Source of the DNA: an uncultured Prevotella sp. | GTDB lineage: Bacteria > Bacteroidota > Bacteroidia > Bacteroidales > Bacteroidaceae | Reading direction: 5' to 3' | Assembly: GCA_900550635.1 (NCBI GenBank) | Contig: URSZ01000136.1 | Span: 1 to 5,716 of the forward strand | Length of the DNA stretch: 5,716 bases | Shown here: piece after piece, positions 1 to 5,644 of the stretch | Layout: each line of letters starts with the position of its first letter | Position numbering within the stretch: the stretch's first letter is position 1 | Program-made: the position numbers and the translations under genes | The notes under the pieces: model-generated | What the model was told of the DNA's origin: nothing | Databases searched by the model: none | Seen by the model: the letters and a program-made list of their open reading frames with translations, nothing else

Positions 1-561
1 CTACGCTCCGCAGCGCTTCCCACTGTGTTGCTCAACGAAGTAACCGTTATGGAATTGAACAGACGCTACGGCCTGCCGCCCACAATGGGAAGCGACCGCC
101 TTGCGGCAATAGTAGAAGCGCGCGCATTGTACCCCGGACGTAACATACTGGTAATCGACAGCGGGTCGTGCATAACGTACGAATTCATATCACCCGACGG
201 CACATACCTCGGCGGTAACATATCACCCGGAGTTTACATGAGGCTTCATGCAATGCACATAGGAACTGCCCTGCTGCCGCAAGTAAGCCTCGAAGGGGAC
301 ACTCCGCAAATAGGCTACGATACAGACACTGCCATGCGCGCCGGCAGCGTGCATGGCGTAAATTATGAAATAGAAGGATACATACGCCATCTGCACGCAC
401 AACACCCGGACCTTGTTACAATAATTTCAGGAGGAGCTGACACAAAAATAGATTCAGGAGGAGCGGAACTGGTTTTCGACCGCGACCTCGTAATGAAAGG
501 ACTACGCCGCATTCTGCTGGAAACAGGCAGCCAGAACGGCGCAATAACTGCAAAACATTAA
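1..561 (+). CDS. coaX: Type III pantothenate kinase (CoaX), 5'-truncated by the window edge
   Basis: CoaX phosphorylates pantothenate to 4'-phosphopantothenate, the first step of CoA synthesis, in the cytoplasm. The frame is open to base 1, so 186 codons are visible; family members are usually about 240-260 residues, so roughly 60-70 N-terminal residues (including the first DxGN phosphate-binding motif) lie outside. A GTG at 25 is only an internal codon. Visible family blocks, in order: the GLPPTMGSDRLAA block (about nt 70-108), the second phosphate motif IDSGSCITYE (Asp codon 157-159), GGNISPG (from 211), the MRLHAMH stretch (from 238), and a late ISGGAD motif (about 424-441). The second motif reads GSC where many homologues have GTA, with Glu in place of the usual following Asp. 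It is the first gene of a + strand cluster; the stop lies two bases before the next ATG. Family assignment is firm; activity is inferred. Confidence 0.93.
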   Translation, partial: LRSAALPTVLLNEVTVMELNRRYGLPPTMGSDRLAAIVEARALYPGRNILVIDSGSCITYEFISPDGTYLGGNISPGVYMRLHAMHIGTALLPQVSLEGDTPQIGYDTDTAMRAGSVHGVNYEIEGYIRHLHAQHPDLVTIISGGADTKIDSGGAELVFDRDLVMKGLRRILLETGSQNGAITAKH

Positions 562-563
562 CA

Positions 564-1889
564 ATGAACCAACACTTTATAAAACTTGCCAGTACGGTTG
601 CAATAGCAATAGCGCTTGCAACCACGCACGCTATGGCGCAAAACGGTAGCAATTCGCCATACTCCCGCTACGGATTCGGAACCCTCAACGACCGCGCTCA
701 AGGTTTCAACAAAGCCATGGCCGGAACAGCGCTTGGATTCCACGACCCAGCTGAAATAAATTTTCAGAACCCGGCGTCGTACTCCGCTATCGATTCGCTT
801 GCAATGATTTTCGACATAGGCGTGACATTCCAAAATGCGAACTTCAAGCAAGGCGACCTGAAAAAAAACGCGCACAACACAACCGTCGACTATATAAACA
901 TGGCATTCCGCGCATGCCGCAACTTAGGAATGTCGATAGGCCTCGTACCTTACAGTTCCGTAGGATACAGCTTCACCAACCAGCAAACAATGCCTGACAT
1001 CGACGGCTCCGGCGAGAAAATATCAGCAACTACCTACAACGGCGACGGAGGTCTGCATGAAGTCTACGTAGGTCTTGGCTGGAAATTCGCAAAGAATTTC
1101 TCAATCGGAGCAAACGCCGGCTATCTGTGGGGAGACTACAACCACAGTGTTAAAGCTTCTTTCAGCGATACTAATATCAGGCAGTACGCGCGTGTTTATT
1201 CGGCCGACATAAGTACGTACAAAATCGACTTCGGTGCACAATTCGACCAACTACTGTCAAAATACGACTTGCTTACAATAGGTGCAACATATTCCTTGGG
1301 GCACAATGTAAACTCCAGCGCCCAGTTCATAAACGAAATGCTGAACTCCTCGGGCGCAGTTACAGGAGGCGACACGGTAAAGTTAAGCAATGCGTTCGAG
1401 CTGCCGCACACATTCGGCATAGGCTTGGCCTGGAACCACAAGGACCGTTGGAAAGTAGGCTTCGACTACTCTTACGAGCTATGGAAAAACGTGAAATTCC
1501 CAATGCTGGTCAGCGAAAACGGCACAGACGTGTATAAATCCACCACCGGCGCGTTCGACAACAGGCAACGTTTTTCGCTTGGCGCAGAGTTCCTGCCCAA
1601 CAACCTCGGTATACGCTACTCCGACCACATACGCTACCGCCTGGGTGTTTCCTACGGAACATCTTATACGCGCGTCAACGAGAACAGCGGTGCCAAAGAC
1701 ATAATAGTAAGCGCAGGCGTAGGACTTCCCATAGCCAACATAATAAACAACCGCTCCATACTCAACATCTCGGCGCAATGGGAGCATATACGCCCCAACA
1801 AGAGCCATTTGCTCACCGAAAACTATCTGCGCATTTGCATAGGATTAACTTTCAATGAAAGGTGGTTCCAGAAGTGGAAGGTAGAATAA
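564..1889 (+). CDS. Outer-membrane beta-barrel protein, FadL/PorV-like, Bacteroidetes type
   Basis: This 441-residue protein has a Sec signal peptide: a short n-region with Lys7, a hydrophobic core at about 8-20, and a likely signal peptidase I site after AMA, leaving Gln26. The mature protein opens with the SPYSRYGFG block (31-39) typical of a family of Bacteroidetes outer-membrane proteins, followed by NPASYS (69-74), which resembles the NPA motif of FadL/OmpP1/PorV proteins. The rest alternates aromatic and small or polar residues in short strands (for example SIGANAGYLWGDY, LGVSYGTSY), as in a beta barrel, and the C-terminus is strand-like (FNERWF). The ATG at 564 is two bases after the coaX stop and leads straight into the signal peptide, which supports this start. 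The gene overlaps lptC at its 3' end, so co-expression is likely. Substrate and role are unknown; no plug or TonB box is apparent. Confidence 0.85.
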   Translation: MNQHFIKLASTVAIAIALATTHAMAQNGSNSPYSRYGFGTLNDRAQGFNKAMAGTALGFHDPAEINFQNPASYSAIDSLAMIFDIGVTFQNANFKQGDLKKNAHNTTVDYINMAFRACRNLGMSIGLVPYSSVGYSFTNQQTMPDIDGSGEKISATTYNGDGGLHEVYVGLGWKFAKNFSIGANAGYLWGDYNHSVKASFSDTNIRQYARVYSADISTYKIDFGAQFDQLLSKYDLLTIGATYSLGHNVNSSAQFINEMLNSSGAVTGGDTVKLSNAFELPHTFGIGLAWNHKDRWKVGFDYSYELWKNVKFPMLVSENGTDVYKSTTGAFDNRQRFSLGAEFLPNNLGIRYSDHIRYRLGVSYGTSYTRVNENSGAKDIIVSAGVGLPIANIINNRSILNISAQWEHIRPNKSHLLTENYLRICIGLTFNERWFQKWKVE

Positions 1890-2497
1890 AGCGGCTTATT
1901 ATCCCTGTTTCCTTAATAGTTGCCGCCATTTCAGGTTGCGGGCACAACGAAACGCCTATGGCTCCAGCCGTAAGGCAACGCGATTCATTGCCGGTAATGA
2001 CCACTTACGGCGTGTCGAAACTAATTTCCGACTCCGGAATAATAAAGTACAAGCTCGTTGCCGAACAGTGGAGCGTGTACGACCGCACAAAGCCGTCGAA
2101 ACAAACATTCATGAGCGGTATCTTCATGCAAAAATACGACCCTACGTTCCACGTCGAGATGTACCTTACCGCCGACACGGCTTACTGGTACGACCAGAAC
2201 CTGTGGGAGCTGCGGGGACGCGTGGAAATACGAAAGAAAAACGGCACGATATTCAATACCGAAGAACTCTTTTGGGACATGGGCAAACACATTGTATATT
2301 CGCACAAATACATGCACATACAAACGCCCAAAGAAGAACTGCAAGGTATTGGATTCCGCTCCGACGAAGAACTTACCGACTATGAGTTCTTCAACTCTGC
2401 AGGCTCGTTCCCCGTTCCTGAAGAAAAAGAGAGCGAAGACTCCACGCTGCGCGCCCCCGACGTTCCGCCTACCACTACCACGCAGAAACCGGCCTGA
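1862..2497 (+). CDS. lptC: LptC-like LPS export lipoprotein
   Basis: LptC links the inner-membrane LptBFG transporter to the periplasmic LptA bridge that carries LPS outward. The 211-residue product has a basic patch (about residues 8-11), a hydrophobic segment (12-24) and a lipobox I-S-G-C with Cys26 as the probable lipidated residue. The LptC-type repeating beta region spans about 45-175: LTADTAYWY (102-110), WELRGRVEIR (115-124), FNTEELFWD (131-139), QGIGFRSDEEL (161-171). The C-terminal tail (186-211) is acidic, then rich in Pro and Thr. The start is uncertain: GTG at 1862 gives a 28-bp overlap with the barrel gene, while GTG at 1874 gives a 16-bp overlap and removes two acidic residues from the signal n-region. 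There is no in-frame ATG before the lipobox. The overlap suggests translational coupling. Family assignment is good; lipidation is inferred from the lipobox. Confidence 0.88.
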   Translation: MVPEVEGRIKRLIIPVSLIVAAISGCGHNETPMAPAVRQRDSLPVMTTYGVSKLISDSGIIKYKLVAEQWSVYDRTKPSKQTFMSGIFMQKYDPTFHVEMYLTADTAYWYDQNLWELRGRVEIRKKNGTIFNTEELFWDMGKHIVYSHKYMHIQTPKEELQGIGFRSDEELTDYEFFNSAGSFPVPEEKESEDSTLRAPDVPPTTTTQKPA

Positions 2498-2527
2498 CTA
2501 TTCTCTTATTGCTTTCATATTATTTCC

Positions 2528-2543
2528 GCCCGTTTGCCCGGGC
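2528..2543 (+). terminator. Weak GC-rich hairpin after lptC, possible terminator
   Basis: GCCCG (2528-2532) pairs with CGGGC (2539-2543) around a 6-base loop, 30 bases after the lptC stop. It is followed by AATTTC rather than a T-run, so it is at best a weak or factor-dependent terminator. It is the nearest hairpin to the end of the coaX-lptC cluster. Confidence 0.25.
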
Positions 2544-2572
2544 CAATTTCCCCTGCCTGATAGAATCCGTAT

Positions 2573-2611
2573 CGCCGGGTTATTCAATACAAAATACCGA
2601 CGCACCCGGCG
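2573..2611. repeat. 8-bp inverted repeat with 23-base loop
   Basis: CGCCGGGT (2573-2580) and ACCCGGCG (2604-2611) are perfect reverse complements with 23 bases between them. The arms are GC-rich and could form a hairpin in RNA. There is no T-run after it. The role is unknown; RNA end protection or factor-dependent termination for the upstream cluster would be possible. Confidence 0.4.
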
Positions 2612-2682
2612 GCACGAAATTCGAGTATCCGCATTTGTCCGCGTTTTCGGGACGGTTTTCAAAAGGGTTTTCAGAGGCGGAA

Positions 2683-2745
2683 AAATAGGTCTGAGATATT
2701 TTAAAATAGGTCAGACATATTTTGAAATATGTGCCTTGTATTTTT
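2683..2745 (+). repeat. Three tandem 21-bp units at the head of repeat copy 1
   Basis: Units lie at 2683-2703, 2704-2724 and 2725-2745, with no gaps. Units 1 and 2 share AAATAGGTC, then nGAnATATTTT, and differ at only three positions (T/A, G/C and the last base). Unit 3 keeps AAATA at its start and TATTTT near its end but has diverged in the middle (about 13 of 20 positions match). The period of exactly 21 bp equals two turns of B-DNA, so the A/T tracts fall on the same helical face. This could mean intrinsic bending or an array of protein sites; both are inferences. Confidence 0.7.
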
Positions 2746-2883
2746 TGTTTGCTCCCATGCAGGGGTTACGCACTGAAAATCAATTTTCATTTTTCCTGCC
2801 CCGAAACGTCCCTTTCTCCACCCCGGTTTTGCATCGTTTTATGCGCACCTCGAAATGTTAATCCGTTATACCAAAGCATACGG
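2689..2883 (+). repeat. Intergenic structured repeat, copy 1 (inward-facing, upstream of ppiD)
   Basis: This segment matches the reverse complement of 5463-5641. The first 67 bp (2689-2755) pair with 5641-5575 with a single mismatch, at 2747. After that the match is collinear but diverged, with small indels. Anchors are the TGAAAATC block (2774-2781), GGTTTT, GTTTTATG, TTAATC and GCATACGG (ending 2883). Nested palindromes: GTCTGA...TCAGAC at 2689-2716 (24 of 28 positions symmetric), ACATATTT-TG-AAATATGT at 2715-2732, and TGAAAAT-CA-ATTTTCA at 2774-2789. A weaker match may reach about 2945. No coding content is evident. It could be a MITE-like or REP-like interspersed element, or a regulatory module; the family is not recognised. 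Confidence 0.85.
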
Positions 2884-2946
2884 CTGACATTTACCGCCAA
2901 AGGCTCGAACTGCATGTTAAACAGGCCTATACTGTGCGCTCCGGCT

Positions 2947-2964
2947 TGATTTATTAATAAATCA
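2947..2964. promoter_or_regulatory. Perfect 18-bp AT-rich palindrome upstream of ppiD
   Basis: TGATTTATT (2947-2955) is followed directly by its reverse complement AATAAATCA (2956-2964), giving exact twofold symmetry with no spacer. It lies about 118 bp upstream of the -7 element. This is the form of a dimeric regulator site; with no loop it makes a poor RNA hairpin. No regulator is identified. Confidence 0.4.
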
Positions 2965-3003
2965 CTGAATTTTAGACCATTATCGATTAACAGCGTGATT
3001 TTT

Positions 3004-3026
3004 ACGCATTATAATATTAAATGCGT
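3004..3026. promoter_or_regulatory. Operator-like imperfect palindrome upstream of the ppiD promoter
   Basis: ACGCATT (3004-3010) and AATGCGT (3020-3026) are perfect 7-bp reverse complements separated by 9 AT-rich bases. The site is centred about 67 bp upstream of the -7 element, a plausible activator position. It could also be chance in AT-rich DNA, although the arms contain GC. No regulator is known. Confidence 0.35.
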
Positions 3027-3081
3027 TGCACAAAAAAGTCAAATTTCCAAACAAAAAACTTCCTTTTAAACACGATTTTCA

Positions 3082-3089
3082 TATCTTTG
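3082..3089 (+). promoter_or_regulatory. Bacteroidetes-type -7 promoter element for ppiD
   Basis: TATCTTTG is an exact match to the TAnnTTTG consensus of the primary sigma factor in Bacteroidetes. It lies 54 bases before the ATG at 3144, so transcription would start near 3095 with a leader of about 50 bases. No good TTTG-like -33 element is visible at the usual 19-21 bp spacing (around 3057-3062 the sequence is AAACTT), so strength may depend on the A-tracts or on an activator. Confidence 0.65.
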
Positions 3090-3108
3090 CACGAATAATT
3101 TTCCAAAC

Positions 3109-3143
3109 AAGAGAAAAATAAAAATAAAAAAATAAATTAAAGA
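3109..3143 (+). promoter_or_regulatory. A-rich translation-initiation leader of ppiD
   Basis: The bases before the ATG are almost all A with a few T and G and contain no Shine-Dalgarno sequence close to the start. This is usual for Bacteroidetes, where unstructured A-rich leaders support initiation. It supports the ATG at 3144. Confidence 0.5.
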
Positions 3144-5291
3144 ATGGCAGCTATACAAACTATTAGAAAATGGGGCGTTGCTCTGTTAGTCGTAATAGGC
3201 TTGGGTCTTTTTGCTTTCATTGCGGAAGACTTTTTTCGTGTATTCGACGTCCTTTTCGGCAGCGACAAACGCCACGTAGGTCAAGTTTACAGTAACAAGT
3301 TAGGTATCAACGAATACCAGTCGATGATCGAAGAGTACACCGAAGCGATAAAGTTCACGCGGGGTCAGTCGGCACTGAGCGACGCAGAACAAAACCAAAT
3401 CAAAGACCAGGTGTGGCAAACTTACGTGACCACCAAACTCATAGAGCACGAGGCTGAAAAGCTCGGCCTTACGGTAACCGACGACGAGCTTAACAACGTA
3501 ATCAGGACAGGAACCAACCCCATGCTCCTGCAAACACCGTTCGTAAACAAACAGACAGGGCGTTTCGACATTGCAGTACTCAAGCAATTCCTCGACCAGT
3601 ACGAACAAATGCAGGCTAACCCCGACCAGGTTCCACAAGAATACGCCGAATACTACCAGAACCTGTATAAATACTGGGGCTTCGTTGAGAAAAACCTCCG
3701 CTCCAGCCTGCTCAACGACAAATACCAGTCTCTCGTAGGCCGCGCAATCGTATCGAACCCCTTATCGGCAAAACTCGCATTCGACGGCGTTTCGTCCAAG
3801 AGCAACGCTGTAGTAGCCTCAATTCCGTTCACTTCAATTCCCGACAAAGAAGTAAACGTAACCGACGAAGACATAAAGAAAATGTACGAGCAGAAGAAAG
3901 AACTGTTCAAGCAATACAGCGAATCGCGCGACATCAAATACATAGGAATACAAGTAACAGCCAGCCCTGAAGACAAGGCTGCCCTCGAAAAGGAAATGAA
4001 AGGGTATGCAGCAGAGCTCGAAAAGAGTGAAAGCGTAGCAGGAATAGTAAACACCAGTAGTTCGTTGATTCCTTACACAACCCTGCCGGTTTCGAAGACC
4101 GTATTCCCGCGCGACATACAGAATGCACTCGACTCCGTAAGCGTAGGAAGTGTTAAAGGTCCGTACCTCAACGCGTCTGACAACACCTACAACGTAATAA
4201 AACTCATTGCCACCACGCAAGCTCCCGACTCAGTGCAATACCGTGCAATAAACTGCGCCAACGTATCGCTCGACGCAGCAAAGAACACGGCCGACAGCAT
4301 AATCAAGGCTGTTGCAGCAGGAGCAAAATTCGAAGACATTGCAAAGAAATACAACCAGCCGGCTGAAAGCCAGTGGCTCACAGCAGCACAGTACGAAGGA
4401 CAGAACCTCGACGCCGACAACACAAAATTCATCAAGGCAATATTGAACGGAACGCCCAACGCCGTGCAGAAAGTAGACCTTGCCCAGAACGTAGTTGTAA
4501 TTGAAGTATTGGCTCGCCGTGCAATGGCAACAAAATACGACGCAGCCGTAATCAAACGCACAATCGACTTCAGCAAAGAAACCTACTCAAAAGCATACAA
4601 CGCGTTCAGCCACTTTATCGCTTCGAACAACACACTCGAGGAAATGGAGAAAAACGCTGCCAAAAGCGGCTACAACGTACAGGAACGCAAAGACATGTTC
4701 AGCTACGAGCATTATGTGGCAGGCATACCAAGCACGAAAGAAGCACTGCGCTGGGTATTCGACGCCAAGAAAGGCGACATTTCGCAGCTGTATGAGTGCG
4801 GCAACAACGACCACCTGCTCATTGTATGCGTTACCGATATTCATCCCGAGGGCTACCGCTCGACCGAAGACCCGAGCGTAAAAGAAGCTGTACGCAACAT
4901 GGTAATACGTGAAAAGAAGGCAGAAAAGATTATCGCCTCGCTGAAAGGCAAATCGGTGGAACAGGCACTTGCAAATCCCGCTGCCACAAAAGACACGCTC
5001 AACGACATAAACATCAACTCGTATGCCTCGGTAGCTTCTACAGTAGCAAGTGAACCGGTACTGGCCGGCGGTATAAGCTTCGGCAAGCTGAACAAAAACT
5101 ATGGTCCTGTGAAAGGTAACAACGGAGTGTACGTTTACCAGGTAACGGGACGCACAAAGACAAACGACAAATACAACCAAAACCAGTATGAGGAAAGCGT
5201 AGCCGAAAGCTACCTGCGCTATGTAGGCCAATACACAACCGACCTCTACCGCAAAGCAAACGTAAAAGACCGCAGATACATGTACTTCTAA
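3144..5291 (+). CDS. ppiD: PpiD/SurA-like membrane-anchored periplasmic foldase (peptidyl-prolyl isomerase family)
   Basis: The family assists folding of secreted and outer-membrane proteins in the periplasm. The 715-residue product starts with a short basic segment and one membrane anchor (about residues 11-28, GVALLVVIGLGLFAFIAE), followed by a SurA/PpiD-like N-terminal chaperone region (about 45-250), with the YVTTKLIEHEAEKLGLTVTDDEL block at 94-116. A parvulin-like domain at about 362-456 keeps the core helix pattern (ADSIIKAVAAGAKFEDIAKKYN, 383-404) but lacks the SHIL motif and the glycine-rich GGDLGW block. A second, even more diverged segment covers about 530-670. Length fits the Bacteroidetes family (about 700 residues). 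It has its own promoter and terminator, so it is probably a single-gene unit, and it follows an LPS-transport and barrel cluster. The architecture is well supported; isomerase activity is doubtful and the role may be mainly chaperone. Confidence 0.88.
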   Translation: MAAIQTIRKWGVALLVVIGLGLFAFIAEDFFRVFDVLFGSDKRHVGQVYSNKLGINEYQSMIEEYTEAIKFTRGQSALSDAEQNQIKDQVWQTYVTTKLIEHEAEKLGLTVTDDELNNVIRTGTNPMLLQTPFVNKQTGRFDIAVLKQFLDQYEQMQANPDQVPQEYAEYYQNLYKYWGFVEKNLRSSLLNDKYQSLVGRAIVSNPLSAKLAFDGVSSKSNAVVASIPFTSIPDKEVNVTDEDIKKMYEQKKELFKQYSESRDIKYIGIQVTASPEDKAALEKEMKGYAAELEKSESVAGIVNTSSSLIPYTTLPVSKTVFPRDIQNALDSVSVGSVKGPYLNASDNTYNVIKLIATTQAPDSVQYRAINCANVSLDAAKNTADSIIKAVAAGAKFEDIAKKYNQPAESQWLTAAQYEGQNLDADNTKFIKAILNGTPNAVQKVDLAQNVVVIEVLARRAMATKYDAAVIKRTIDFSKETYSKAYNAFSHFIASNNTLEEMEKNAAKSGYNVQERKDMFSYEHYVAGIPSTKEALRWVFDAKKGDISQLYECGNNDHLLIVCVTDIHPEGYRSTEDPSVKEAVRNMVIREKKAEKIIASLKGKSVEQALANPAATKDTLNDININSYASVASTVASEPVLAGGISFGKLNKNYGPVKGNNGVYVYQVTGRTKTNDKYNQNQYEESVAESYLRYVGQYTTDLYRKANVKDRRYMYF

Positions 5292-5316
5292 ACAGATCAA
5301 GCGGAAACAGATATGG

Positions 5317-5356
5317 CAAATCCCTGCAAGCACATGCTTGCAGGGATTTGTTTTTT
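5317..5356 (+). terminator. Strong intrinsic terminator after ppiD
   Basis: The arms at 5317-5331 and 5336-5350 are perfectly complementary over 15 bp (outer CAAATCCCTGC with GCAGGGATTTG) around a 4-base loop, followed by six T (5351-5356). The hairpin starts 25 bases after the ppiD stop. The A-run before the stem is short, so it works best in the + direction. Confidence 0.93.
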
Positions 5357-5408
5357 AAAGCCCAACCTACATTGTACGGAAAGACGGATTTGCCGATTAC
5401 ACAATAGC

Positions 5409-5435
5409 CAAACTTATGAATGCTTCATAAGTTTG
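5409..5435. repeat. Perfect 12-bp hairpin downstream of the ppiD terminator
   Basis: CAAACTTATGAA (5409-5420) pairs with TTCATAAGTTTG (5424-5435) around the loop TGC. There is no T-run on either side, so it is not an obvious intrinsic terminator. It may belong to the far end of repeat copy 2 or be an independent structure. Confidence 0.5.
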
Positions 5436-5436
5436 C

Positions 5437-5457
5437 GCCTTATGCAACAAGGCATAA
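5437..5457. repeat. Interleaved inverted repeats able to form two alternative hairpins
   Basis: GCCTT (5437-5441) can pair with AAGGC (5449-5453), or TTATGC (5440-5445) with GCATAA (5452-5457). The pairings share bases and so exclude each other. It lies immediately after the 12-bp hairpin and just before the matched end of repeat copy 2. Confidence 0.35.
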
Positions 5458-5462
5458 AACGA

Positions 5463-5641
5463 CCGTATGCGTTGAACGATTAAGTACATAAAACTACGGA
5501 AAACCACACGCAAAAAACGGGCATTTCAGACACCGAAAAGTGAAAACTGATTTTCAGCACATTTAACCCACATAGGAGCAAATAAAAAATACAAGGCACA
5601 TATTTCAAAATATGTCTGACCTATTTTAAAATATCTCAGAC
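5463..5641 (-). repeat. Intergenic structured repeat, copy 2 (inward-facing, downstream of ppiD)
   Basis: Read on the minus strand from 5641 downward, it matches copy 1: one mismatch in the first 67 bp (5641-5575), then a diverged collinear match to GCATACGG at 5470-5463. It keeps the GTCTGA...TCAGAC palindrome (5614-5641), the 18-bp ACATATTT-type palindrome (5598-5615) and a TGAAAA/TTTTCA hairpin (5541-5556). The match stops abruptly at 5641, inside the first 21-bp unit: the AAATAG that opens this unit in copy 1 is replaced by unrelated sequence. It contains no gene. Confidence 0.85.
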
Positions 5642-5644
5642 ATC

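Larger units (their letters stand above)
2498..3143. other. 646-bp non-coding spacer between lptC and the ppiD-like gene
   Basis: No convincing gene is seen here. The first part (2498-2688) is relatively GC-rich, with two weak hairpins but no clear terminator. The middle (2683-2883) is repeat copy 1. The last part (about 2945-3143) is AT-rich and carries two palindromes, the promoter and the leader of the ppiD-like gene. Open frames crossing this stretch lack recognisable protein content and run straight through the hairpins and the repeat. Confidence 0.75.

Noticed and set aside
25..561. CoaX starting at GTG 25
   Set aside because: The frame is open to base 1 and the family N-terminus with its first phosphate motif is still missing, so this is an internal Val codon.
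1936..2385. 149-codon + strand frame inside lptC
   Set aside because: Fully nested in the better-supported lptC frame. Very Arg- and His-rich, as expected for a shifted reading of this codon usage.
2715..2735. TATTTTG in the repeat as a promoter -7 element
   Set aside because: It is one base short of TAnnTTTG and has no -33 partner. The match is better explained by the 21-bp unit.
2683..2745. CRISPR-like array
   Set aside because: The units abut with no spacers and the third unit is degenerate. There are no cas genes.
2292..2861. 189-codon + strand open frame from within lptC through the spacer
   Set aside because: It starts in the wrong frame of lptC, crosses the hairpins and repeat copy 1, and the translation is low-complexity with many Phe, Arg and Pro and no recognisable family.
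2722..2949. 75-codon + strand frame overlying repeat copy 1
   Set aside because: It begins inside a palindrome of the repeat. The corresponding part of copy 2 has indels that would break the frame, so the repeat is not coding.
4587..5333. 248-codon open frame on the minus strand across the 3' half of ppiD
   Set aside because: It is antisense to a well-supported gene, rich in Val, Cys, Phe and Tyr without domain logic, and runs into the ppiD terminator hairpin. It is a codon-bias shadow.
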